DNA of 64,000 nt from Phycisphaerae bacterium. Lineage in GTDB: Bacteria > Planctomycetota > Phycisphaerae > Sedimentisphaerales > Anaerobacaceae. Position 1 is the stretch's first letter; each line of letters starts with the position of its first letter. The stretch is from contig JAUXAB010000011.1 of assembly GCA_030615025.1 (NCBI GenBank), forward strand, positions 1 to 64,000, given 5' to 3'. Position numbers and translations under genes: made by a program. The notes below the pieces were generated by a model, which did no database searches, was not told the DNA's origin, and saw only the letters and a program-made list of their open reading frames with translations. Of the stretch, positions 53,592 through 61,396 are shown one piece after another.

Positions 53592-54479
53592 ATGGACCGA
53601 AGAGAAACAAATACACTTGATTTAGTGAACAAAACAAAGTCGCTTGAAAACGCCACCAAATATTTGTGGCGTCTTCGAGACGGTAAAGCTATTGAGAGTG
53701 TTATTTTGGAACATGAGAATATGACGTGTGCATGTATTTCAAGCCAGGTTGGCTGCCCTTTGGATTGTGTTTACTGTGCGACGGGTAAACTAGATTTTGC
53801 GAGGAGTCTAACCGTAAAAGAAATAACCGAGCAAGTCTCAAGATTAGAAGCAGAATTGCAGAGTACCGAAGGAGAGAATTCCAAGTTATGGCGTGTTCTA
53901 TTTATGGGCATGGGAGAACCATTGCTGAATTACCGTTCAGTCATAGAGTCTGCAATTTTGATACACAATGAAGCGGTTAGTGATCCTACGGAAGTATTTC
54001 TTGCAACATCAGGGAGTCAGCCTGAGAAGATCAATGAGTTGGCAGTTGATGCACCTTTTATTAAGTTATGGATTACACTATGTGCTGTAGATGATAATAT
54101 TCGGGCGAAATTGATGCCAGCAGCTTCTGGCAGCTCGATTAAAGATATCCTTAGGGCGGGAGAAGCATACGCTAAGAAAATTGGACGTCCAACTCGCATA
54201 AACTACCTGATGATTGACGGTCTTACTGACACTAGACACTGTATGGAAGAGCTTGTTATGCTTTTAGCTGGAAGACCCTTCAAACTTCAGTTATCGAGGC
54301 TCAATCCAACACCAGATTCTTCTCTTTTAACTTCTTCAACAAGTATTATTCGTGAATTCGCTGACTTTACTACTCGGAGCAGCATACCGACAAGTTTATT
54401 CATGAGCAAGGGAATTGATGTTATGGCTGGCTGTGGCCAACTTGCTCCTATGCTTAAGTCGAGATGTAAGACGTCATGA
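53592..54479 (+). CDS. RlmN/Cfr-like radical SAM methyl synthase lacking the N-terminal accessory domain
   Basis: 295 residues from ATG 53592; the ribosome site is weak. The iron-sulphur motif is C55-PLD-C59-VY-C62 within SSQVGCPLDCVYCATGK. Cys48, seven residues before C55, and Cys281 in DVMAGCGQL correspond to the two mechanistic cysteines of RlmN (C118 and C355 in E. coli). LFMGMGEPLLNY and RINYLMIDGLTD are also RlmN/Cfr hallmarks. RlmN methylates C2 of A2503 in 23S rRNA and A37 in some tRNAs; Cfr methylates C8. This protein lacks about 60 N-terminal residues used to grip RNA, so its substrate may differ. The next start overlaps its stop (ATGA). Confidence 0.85.
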   Translation: MDRRETNTLDLVNKTKSLENATKYLWRLRDGKAIESVILEHENMTCACISSQVGCPLDCVYCATGKLDFARSLTVKEITEQVSRLEAELQSTEGENSKLWRVLFMGMGEPLLNYRSVIESAILIHNEAVSDPTEVFLATSGSQPEKINELAVDAPFIKLWITLCAVDDNIRAKLMPAASGSSIKDILRAGEAYAKKIGRPTRINYLMIDGLTDTRHCMEELVMLLAGRPFKLQLSRLNPTPDSSLLTSSTSIIREFADFTTRSSIPTSLFMSKGIDVMAGCGQLAPMLKSRCKTS

Positions 54480-55471
54480 ATGATGGATTGCTAACATATC
54501 CAAAGGCCATTTTGCACACTCACCTGGAGGGCAGCGTGCCGTCTGAAGCATTGAGACTACTTAGTCAGAGGAATAATATCCCTTTGTCGTTTGTACCTTC
54601 TTCTGGCAAAATATTAAATATGATAGAAACACACAACTGGAACTCATTTAGGAAAGTCTATTTCGAAATATGTTCTTGCTTCAAACTGTCCATAGATTTC
54701 TTCGAGTCTCTATTGAGCTACGGAAAAAAACTGAGAAGTAAAAACGTGATATATGCGGAAATACAATTCTCCCCATGGAAGCATATGTCTCGAGGTGTTT
54801 CCCTTGCCACTATTTCAGAAGGCTTAATTGATGCTATCGAAGATTTAGAAGCTAATCATAAAATTACCATTCGAATAATAACTGACCTTATAAGGCACAG
54901 AAACGAGGATTGTGATTCGATATTAGATTGGCTAAAAGACACACCAAGAAAATACTTTGTCGCCCTTGGGATTAGCGGTGGGATCGATGCCGTTGAAAGA
55001 AGCAAGTACAAGACATATTGTGAAAGAGCGAGGGAGATAGGGCTCAAAATAACATCACATGCTGGCGAGATCGAAGATTACAAATCAATCCGAGAAGTAA
55101 TTGATTACTGGGATACAGACAGAATTGGGCACGGTATTAGATGTATTGATAATAGAGAATTGCTCGATGAAGTCATTGAGAAACAAATACATTTTGAAAT
55201 ATGTCCTACAGCCAATAGGATTATTGGATTATGCGGGTCAAATTATAATCCCATTAGGGATATTATTGCGGCAGGGGTCAATTTTTCAGTAAATACGGAT
55301 GATGAATTAGTCTTCAACACAGACATTTTAACAGAATTCAACATCCTCATAAAGGAAGGAATTGTGTCTGCACACGATGTTGAAATGATACAAGAGAATG
55401 CTCTCGAGAACTCGTTTCTTGAAGAGAAACACAGAAATGATCTGCTCCAGGAGTATTTCGGTGGCAGTTAG
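54476..55471 (+). CDS. Adenosine deaminase-family protein
   Basis: 331 residues, start overlapping the preceding stop. Zinc and catalytic residues of the adenosine/AMP deaminase fold are all visible: AILHTHLEGSV (His14, His16), ITSHAGEIED (His195, Glu198), DRIGHGIRC, FEICPTANR and VNTDDELVF (Asp275, Asp276). The family deaminates adenosine, adenine or related purines to the 6-oxo form. Asp-Asp-Glu replaces the usual Asp-Asp-Pro. Its location between an adenine-methylating-type radical SAM enzyme and a NUDIX-kinase suggests action on a purine nucleoside or nucleotide within one pathway, as in the RADAR defence system where a deaminase acts with an ATPase. Confidence 0.85.
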   Translation: MNDGLLTYPKAILHTHLEGSVPSEALRLLSQRNNIPLSFVPSSGKILNMIETHNWNSFRKVYFEICSCFKLSIDFFESLLSYGKKLRSKNVIYAEIQFSPWKHMSRGVSLATISEGLIDAIEDLEANHKITIRIITDLIRHRNEDCDSILDWLKDTPRKYFVALGISGGIDAVERSKYKTYCERAREIGLKITSHAGEIEDYKSIREVIDYWDTDRIGHGIRCIDNRELLDEVIEKQIHFEICPTANRIIGLCGSNYNPIRDIIAAGVNFSVNTDDELVFNTDILTEFNILIKEGIVSAHDVEMIQENALENSFLEEKHRNDLLQEYFGGS

Positions 55472-56624
55472 TAAGAATCTAGAACAATGCAATGCTCTTT
55501 TTTCTGCTGTTGGATGTGTCTGCATCCATCAGAATGAAATACTGCTACTTCGTCGCAATAAAGACAAATCGCACCCCTTTTTTTGGGGTGTCCCGACAGG
55601 AAAAATAGACTCTAATGAATCTGAAATCAGTACAATAATCAGGGAATTGTATGAGGAGACTGGTATTGTCCTATCAGGAGAAAGATTCATACACGTAAAC
55701 ACATATTGCGTTACAACTGAGGAGGTGTCTTTTACATATGCCTTGTATTATGCCAAGTTTAGAGACCTGCCCCAGATAGTTATTAATCCGGACGAGCATA
55801 ATGACTACCGATGGGTACATTATGAAAAACTTGATAATTACAAACTAGTACCCGACGCCAAAGAAACAATCCTGCTTGCACTTGAGAAGAAAAACAGCAC
55901 AAGACATAGACAATTAAATTTGTTTACAGGAGAGCCCGAAGAAGATGACCCCGCCACCTTAAATTTCAACTTGTCCCATTCGAATTTCCTGAATACTCGT
56001 CCAACCGTAACTCGTAAATGGGTAATTGCATTCGGCTCCCCTGGTTCAGGCAAGACTACCACACTTAGAGAGCTACATCGGCGACATCCTTACTCATCTT
56101 TGGTCTCCGATAACAAAAACATCTTGACAAAAGGCAGACACCTGAACAGGTATTTGCTTGAAGCTGCCGAGTACAATAGATTACTATACTACTTCTATTT
56201 TCAAATGGAAATATTGCCGGAGAAATTCAAGCAAACCATTGAAGCCAAAGAGTATTCTTTCATCGACGAGACTATATATAGCACATTGGCGTATTCAACA
56301 TCGTTATATTTATTGAGCTGGTTAACAGACGATGAGTATCATACATTCTTAGCCAACTACAGACTATATGCTACTTTATTGCCTGTGCCTTCTAAAATAC
56401 TCCACTTCAAATGTTCGCCGGAAATACTACTAAAGAGAATTTGCAGGAGAGGAAGAAGGGTAGAACAGTTCTATACTGCACGATATTTAAACTTACTCAA
56501 TATTGGATTTGAAAAAGTATCGCAGGAACTGCAAGACGCAGGCTTTAACATTATTACTATTAATACAGAACATAAGAGCACAATGGAGATCGTGGATCAT
56601 ATATATGAGGGTATATTTGAATGA
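55461..56624 (+). CDS. NUDIX hydrolase fused to a deoxynucleoside-kinase-like domain
   Basis: 387 residues. I choose GTG 55461 with AGGAG 7 bases upstream; it overlaps the previous gene by 11 bases, while upstream starts overlap more. Residues about 47-70 hold the NUDIX box (GKIDSNESEISTIIRELYEE then TGIV). After a linker, residues 188-387 form a kinase: Walker A FGSPGSGKTTTL, SFIDETIYSTLAY (equivalent of the D/ERS motif) and a LID-like KRICRRGRRVEQFY, the plan of deoxynucleoside kinases. So one chain could hydrolyse a nucleoside diphosphate derivative and phosphorylate a nucleoside. I know of no standard gene with this fusion. The next gene starts inside its stop. Confidence 0.78.
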   Translation: MAVSKNLEQCNALFSAVGCVCIHQNEILLLRRNKDKSHPFFWGVPTGKIDSNESEISTIIRELYEETGIVLSGERFIHVNTYCVTTEEVSFTYALYYAKFRDLPQIVINPDEHNDYRWVHYEKLDNYKLVPDAKETILLALEKKNSTRHRQLNLFTGEPEEDDPATLNFNLSHSNFLNTRPTVTRKWVIAFGSPGSGKTTTLRELHRRHPYSSLVSDNKNILTKGRHLNRYLLEAAEYNRLLYYFYFQMEILPEKFKQTIEAKEYSFIDETIYSTLAYSTSLYLLSWLTDDEYHTFLANYRLYATLLPVPSKILHFKCSPEILLKRICRRGRRVEQFYTARYLNLLNIGFEKVSQELQDAGFNIITINTEHKSTMEIVDHIYEGIFE

Positions 56625-58657
56625 AAGACACAGATAATCTTAGTGAAAACACTGTCTTTTGGACCAGAGGAAACTATCCTGCACAGGTAATACACCAATT
56701 ACAACTGAGTGAGATTGAGTACCATCTCAGGTTATTGTACTTGTTATCAGACAATATATTGGCCGCAGGATCGTTTTATTTTGAATCAGATTTAACGCGA
56801 AACATAACCGAGAAACTTAAAGAACTGTTTGGCCATACCGGAGATGTAAGTTTTTTCATAGACAACGATATAGAGAACTTCGAGGAGCATGGTTGTAAGA
56901 AATCTGAAAAGAGCCCTGCTAGCTTAATTGCTTATCGTGATTTAAGCAAAGTCAGAGAAAGGGGGAAAAGTCTGGATTCCTTCTGTAACTTAACTAGAAG
57001 ACCTCCTATATCTATCAGTGATAAGATCGTTGAACTATGGATCGAAGAGCTTAATTCAAATTTACCAGAAACATTAGGCGGTGAAATTGCCGTTAGGATA
57101 ACTGATAGGGCTTCACAAGAAAACATCAAGACGTCTCTATCGGAATTTGCAAAAAACAGAACAAAAGACTTTGTATGGGAATATTTGCAGCCCAAACTAT
57201 CTGAATTAGGATTGTGTAAATCCTTTCAATTCTGGATGCGTAAAAAGTTGTCTGATCTCTATTCTATTGCGACATCAGTAGTACTGGGCATTCCTATGGA
57301 TGCTAATATTTCTTGGCATCGTAGTTTTATTTCTGAAAAATCAAAATACGACACTTATTTATTCAGCGAATGCATAAAGGCCCTAAATCTCAATAATGCA
57401 ATTGTAGAATTGCCCACAGTGGATATTATTGCACTGAAATATAGTCAGGAGTTTCTTTATTTCAAAGAATTCTATTTTAAGCTTATCGAGGCTGCATCGC
57501 TCAATATTAACTTCATGCGAAAAATACTAATACATGCAAGCAGTGTCGAGAAAATTACGTGTTCAGGAAAATACTCAAGAGCCAGATTCATAAAATCATT
57601 TTCAACGCTGTGCAAATACTCTGATATCCCCAAAGCATCATATAAGGATCCGCTTGATTATATTCTGCACGTTTACGACAGCATCAATCGGGTTGTGATC
57701 AACACATTTGTTGAATTTGTCCAGGACTTGAATAAGGAAAAAGGTCGTGAACTGAAGGCAATGGGACGGGCTGATAGAATTAATGCCCCCCTCAAACACT
57801 ATTCGTCTGCACAAGACTTTGTGTCAAATAACATGCAAGAAATTAAGGACATCATCATAAACAAATGGAGAATTCCAAGAACTAAAACGCCCGGCAATTA
57901 TGAACAAAAAGTGATGCATATAGAAGCATGGCTTGAGAATTTTAGCGTTACTGAGTATGAACTTGTATATGAACTGATCAGACACATAAAATACTATAAT
58001 AACACAGATATAGACAAGATGCTAAAAAAAATGTCAGATGAGATAAAAGGCATCTTCAACAATCTTGCAGATATAGCCTTCTGTCCTCTCGGAACGTGCA
58101 GTAGTTCAAGCGGTTCTCAGTTTATCTATCGATTGTCAAAACATTTGGAACTTCAATCCAGGAATTTCCTAAATTCTACCCAATTGGACGACAAGCTGGA
58201 CAGAAGCTACAGAGCTATAGTTTTTATAGACGATGTAATTGGAAGCGGCAAACAGGCAACAAGGTACTGCGAAAGACACCTAAAGGGTCTTGGTATAGAT
58301 AAGTATTACTACTCCTTAGTTGCGTTTGAAAACGGCTTGAAGAATCTAGAAAAGAACTCAACTTTTGACATGGTCTTTTCGGTAACAGTACTTACTGAAG
58401 CAGAAAAGGTATTCTCAGATTCTTCTGTGATACTGCCCGATCCAACTGTACGAAATAGAATAAGGGAAATAGCACAGGAATATGGGGAAAAATTGTACCC
58501 GATGGGACCTTTGGGGTATGAAGATAGCCAGGCACTAATTGCTTTCAGTTATAACACTCCCAATAATACACTGCCAATAATATGGGCTAGTGCTAAAAAT
58601 GAAAAAGTTAAGGGATTAACCTGGAATCCTCTCTTTGAACGAAGAAAAAAAACTTAG
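56621..58657 (+). CDS. Large protein with C-terminal phosphoribosyltransferase-like domain (PRTase-CE-like)
   Basis: 678 residues; ATGA overlap with the preceding gene. The first 480 residues are helical and unassigned. Near residues 533-545 the PRPP-loop pattern AIVFIDDVIGSGKQATRYC appears, with the paired acids Asp537-Asp538 of type I PRTases. The region before it (ADIAFCPLGTCSSSSGSQFI) and after it (YYSLVAFENGLKNL) fits a PRTase fold. Comparable long proteins with a terminal PRTase have been described as conflict-system effectors (PRTase-CE); I place it there from memory. It may bind or consume PRPP or a ribonucleotide, as effector or synthetic enzyme of the operon. Confidence 0.7.
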   Translation: MKDTDNLSENTVFWTRGNYPAQVIHQLQLSEIEYHLRLLYLLSDNILAAGSFYFESDLTRNITEKLKELFGHTGDVSFFIDNDIENFEEHGCKKSEKSPASLIAYRDLSKVRERGKSLDSFCNLTRRPPISISDKIVELWIEELNSNLPETLGGEIAVRITDRASQENIKTSLSEFAKNRTKDFVWEYLQPKLSELGLCKSFQFWMRKKLSDLYSIATSVVLGIPMDANISWHRSFISEKSKYDTYLFSECIKALNLNNAIVELPTVDIIALKYSQEFLYFKEFYFKLIEAASLNINFMRKILIHASSVEKITCSGKYSRARFIKSFSTLCKYSDIPKASYKDPLDYILHVYDSINRVVINTFVEFVQDLNKEKGRELKAMGRADRINAPLKHYSSAQDFVSNNMQEIKDIIINKWRIPRTKTPGNYEQKVMHIEAWLENFSVTEYELVYELIRHIKYYNNTDIDKMLKKMSDEIKGIFNNLADIAFCPLGTCSSSSGSQFIYRLSKHLELQSRNFLNSTQLDDKLDRSYRAIVFIDDVIGSGKQATRYCERHLKGLGIDKYYYSLVAFENGLKNLEKNSTFDMVFSVTVLTEAEKVFSDSSVILPDPTVRNRIREIAQEYGEKLYPMGPLGYEDSQALIAFSYNTPNNTLPIIWASAKNEKVKGLTWNPLFERRKKT

Positions 58658-59189
58658 AGGCAAAATAGCACTGAACATAGAAATACTACAAAGGTTCGCG
58701 ACAGAACATGTAGACGAAGGCTGTCCTCGTGGCTTTGAGTGTGTCTTCAAGAGCCAAGGCAAAAAAATGGATTTTGCCTGATAAAATATTTTCCATCGCG
58801 GTTTCTCCTGTCCTAAAGATTAAAGAATGAATAAGGCACTTAAAATGGCTAGGCGATGCATATCTTAGAGCCGTAAAAAGCGTCTAAAGCCGCCACAGCC
58901 CCGTTTAGTTTGTTCATCTTCATTCGATACCGCATGAGATGTGCGACAACCCAGCAAAATTGCTCAGATTTGCAACCCTCAGAGCCATTTTTCATACAGT
59001 AGTGTTTCATCCTATGATTCCGATGTACCACAGAGGAGAACCAAGCTTCTTAACGGACGATCTTTCAATATTCGTAAGATTTCTGAAACATTTATGCCTG
59101 CTCAGAACAAAATTACATCTGGACAGTTGTTAGCCACTAATCCAAGACCTTTCGCTCCACATAGTTCGTGATCATCGCGACACCGAAAG
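58658..59189. other. Intergenic region after the operon
   Basis: About 530 bases with no convincing gene. A 60-codon minus-strand frame (58849-59031) has no ribosome site or family. No clear terminator hairpin follows the operon stop at 58657. Confidence 0.45.
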
Positions 59190-59221
59190 ATATTTATATA
59201 TGAATATTCATATATGAATAC
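59190..59221 (+). promoter_or_regulatory. TATA-like promoter with overlapping palindromic operator of the TA pair
   Basis: tttatata at 59193-59200 lies about 29 bases before ATG 59222, the distance expected for a leaderless archaeal-type promoter. A perfect 18-base palindrome tatatgaat-attcatata covers 59197-59214 and a third half-site follows. This suits autorepression by the winged-helix antitoxin. There is no ribosome site. Confidence 0.65.
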
Positions 59222-59521
59222 ATGGGCAATCCCGCAACCTGTGGTTCCATCGTGTTGAAGAGAGAAAGAAACGCACACTCACCTACGCTTGATACTGTGC
59301 TCATGGTAGAGGAGACCCTAAAGCAGCTTGGGGCATGTACCTTGACCGGGCTCTACAAAGCTTTGCCCAGAACCGTGATATATCCCACGCTTAAACTGAT
59401 AATCGAATACTTCTACGCAAAGGGCTTCGTCATGTCTGACAAAGAAGGCAAGATAGTCTGGGTGTACAATCCTCGCCTCGTGAGAAAGTACAAGGCCAGG
59501 CCCGACCTTAAGGTGGCATGA
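59222..59521 (+). CDS. Winged-helix antitoxin-like protein
   Basis: 99 residues. A winged-helix unit is visible in DTVLMVEETLKQLGACTLTG, LYKALPRTVIYPTLKLIIEY and the wing GFVMSDKEGKIVWVYNP. The stop overlaps the start of the RelE-like gene (ATGA). Winged-helix antitoxins paired with archaeal-style RelE toxins are the closest precedent I know. It should repress its own promoter at the upstream palindrome. Confidence 0.7.
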   Translation: MGNPATCGSIVLKRERNAHSPTLDTVLMVEETLKQLGACTLTGLYKALPRTVIYPTLKLIIEYFYAKGFVMSDKEGKIVWVYNPRLVRKYKARPDLKVA

Positions 59522-59853
59522 TGGTCGGGATATACTTCGTCGATAAGAAAACCGAGAGGAATTTCCACAGATTGAGGACCAATGAGGAGCTGAAAGACCT
59601 TTACAGATTCATCCTGCGAGCCATAGATGACATCAAGCATAAACCCGATTGCGGGACCTCGATAACCAAGAGGTTGATACCGAAGAGATACATACAGAAA
59701 TATGGCATAAACAACCTGTACAAATATGATCTTCCAAATGCCTGGAGGCTGCTTTACTCGCTGGGCAGAGAGGGCATTGAGATCGTAGCCATAATCCTTG
59801 AATGGTGTTCTCACAAAGAATATGAAAGGATATTCAAATACCGGGCAAGATAA
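59518..59853 (+). CDS. RelE-like toxin (archaeal style)
   Basis: 111 residues (ATG 59518 or 59521). Words: MMVGIYFVDKKTERNF, TSITKRLIPKRYIQKYGINN, LYKYDLPNAWRLLYSLGREG, IIAILEWCSHKEYERIF-like end (actual EIVAIILEWCSHKEYERIFK). This is the RelE/ParE mRNA-interferase fold as found in archaeal elements, where IPKxYIxKYG and LPNxWRLxY are typical. It should cleave ribosome-bound mRNA. It is coupled to the antitoxin gene and probably stabilises the element. Confidence 0.78.
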   Translation: MMVGIYFVDKKTERNFHRLRTNEELKDLYRFILRAIDDIKHKPDCGTSITKRLIPKRYIQKYGINNLYKYDLPNAWRLLYSLGREGIEIVAIILEWCSHKEYERIFKYRAR

Positions 59854-59949
59854 ATGATTGTTTGGAAGATGTGCTTGGAATCTTCAGGTCAAGCAAAACC
59901 GAAGCCTAGCGTTCTATAGTTTATGCCTTTTCACCATTTGTTTAAACAT

Positions 59950-60013
59950 TTATCCGCACAAACGGCATTTCCTCCACAAGGTTTATAAAATTTATGGTCG
60001 TTACGTTATGACT
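59950..60013 (+). promoter_or_regulatory. Orc1-like gene promoter with candidate origin box
   Basis: ttatccgcacaaacggca at 59950-59967 and a TATA box tttataaaa at 59982-59990 precede ATG 60014. The TATA-to-ATG distance of 32 bases and lack of a ribosome site are archaeal in style. The box is repeated at 44591. A related ctttatccgcg lies just after the gene near 61087. These may be initiator-binding repeats. Confidence 0.68.
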
Positions 60014-61057
60014 ATGCGATGGCACAACGAGCGGATTATCCTGCTTGACCCGGACATTCTCCTTGAAACCCATCTACCGCAGGAGATTAACGCGAGAGTG
60101 GATCAGATAAAGGAGATCGAGGATTGTCTCAGGCCAATCACTGAGGGCAGGAAGCCTGTGAACTGCTGGCTGCACGGCAGACCCGGCGCGGGCAAGACTG
60201 CGACCGCAAGGTCTATCATGCGTAAACTTGAGAAAGAAGCCGGCATCAGGGGCGTCTATGTCAACTGCTGGGAAAACCCCACTATTTTCTCCGTATTAGA
60301 ATGTGTTGCCAAAGAGTTGCGTATGCTCGGAGCAGAAAAGCTCAGCACATCCTTCAAGCTCGAAAGGCTTAAGAGGCACATCTCAAAGGAACGAATCGTC
60401 ATTGTGCTCGACGAGATTGATCAGTCGCCCCCGAAGGAGCGGAACGCTATCCTGTACAATCTTTGCGATTTGCCAACTGTGGGGCTGGTTTGTGTCTGCA
60501 ATTCCCAGTACGCGTACTTTGGTCTGGAGGAGCGGGTCAAGTCCAGGCTCAATCCCGCCCGAATATTTTTCGAAGAGTACACGTTCAAAGAGTTATTCAC
60601 CATTCTCGCTCAAAGGGCTCAACATGGTCTGATTCCTGACGCGTACACCAAGCAACTGTTGCAGACAGTGGCCGGTCTTGCCAATGGCGATGCCAGGATA
60701 GCTATACAGACTCTCAAGAATGCGGCATACCTGGCTGAAAGGGACAACCATGAGAAAATCAGGTCATGCCATGTGAAAAGGGCCTGGAACTCGGCGAACG
60801 ACGTGAAAAAGAGTTATCTCCTCCGCAAGCTCACTGACCATCACCGGCTCCTGTACGAGTTGATTGCGAAGAAGGCTGGAATACTATCCGGTGACCTGTG
60901 GCGGCTGTACCAGAAGATGTGCCGCACAACAGGCACTAAACCTATCGCTGTGCGGACCTATTCGGATTACTGCAACAAGCTCGTGGAAGTCGGCCTTGTG
61001 CAGGCGAAGAGAGCGGCGATACAGGGAAAGGTCAGGGAGTTTAGTGTGGTTCAATAA
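60014..61057 (+). CDS. Orc1/Cdc6-like AAA+ replication initiator
   Basis: 347 residues from ATG 60014; ATG 60008 is also in frame, but the duplicated copy at 44656 begins at the equivalent of 60014. Walker A CWLHGRPGAGKTATARSI (51-68), VYVNCWENPTIFSVLECVAK, Walker B RIVIVLDEIDQ (127-137), sensor-1 region LVCVCNSQYA and GLANGDARIAIQTLKNAAYL (sensor 2) give the full Orc1/Cdc6 order. The last 75 residues are a winged helix (LYELIAKKAGILSGDLWRLY ... YSDYCNKLVEVGLVQAK). Archaeal Orc1/Cdc6 binds origins next to its own gene. In a bacterial setting this marks an element replicating by an archaeal-type initiator. Confidence 0.85.
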   Translation: MRWHNERIILLDPDILLETHLPQEINARVDQIKEIEDCLRPITEGRKPVNCWLHGRPGAGKTATARSIMRKLEKEAGIRGVYVNCWENPTIFSVLECVAKELRMLGAEKLSTSFKLERLKRHISKERIVIVLDEIDQSPPKERNAILYNLCDLPTVGLVCVCNSQYAYFGLEERVKSRLNPARIFFEEYTFKELFTILAQRAQHGLIPDAYTKQLLQTVAGLANGDARIAIQTLKNAAYLAERDNHEKIRSCHVKRAWNSANDVKKSYLLRKLTDHHRLLYELIAKKAGILSGDLWRLYQKMCRTTGTKPIAVRTYSDYCNKLVEVGLVQAKRAAIQGKVREFSVVQ

Positions 61058-61396
61058 AGCATAGCGGCTTGAAATATACTAAAAGGCTTTATCCGCGTTA
61101 CATGCAAAGTGCCGACAAAAGGGCATTAAAGTTCTATGTAAAAACTTCTCCATGAACCAGGAAACCGAGAAAGAGCTCGTGACGCCTGAATGGGTAAGAT
61201 TCGTTCTCTCCTGCATTCCGGATCAGGAATGCCACCGGCGCAACTAATATATAGTTCTGAATTCAACTGTTTTTCAGGTATTTAAATCACGGAATTGCGT
61301 GGGCGCTGCACTTTTCGCTAAACGCTCATCCTCGGCGTGCGGCGAAAAGCATGGTGCCCACATCAGGTCTAATAAGCCTGACGTGGGTGAATCTTC
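61058..61396. promoter_or_regulatory. Structured spacer upstream of integrase
   Basis: Long inverted repeat: gtgggcgctgcacttttcgc (61299-61318) and gcgaaaagcatggtgcccac (61342-61361), pairing over 14 of 20 bases with a central mismatch. A second small hairpin tcagg-tctaataag-cctga lies at 61363-61381. A TATA-like tatttaaat is at 61279. A 31-codon frame at 61152-61247 (MNQETEKELVTPEWVRFVLS...) could be a tiny gene. This may be the attP region or an integrase leader. Confidence 0.5.

Noticed and set aside
58849-59171. Short frames before the toxin-antitoxin pair
   Set aside because: They overlap on both strands and lack ribosome sites, promoters in register, and family similarity.
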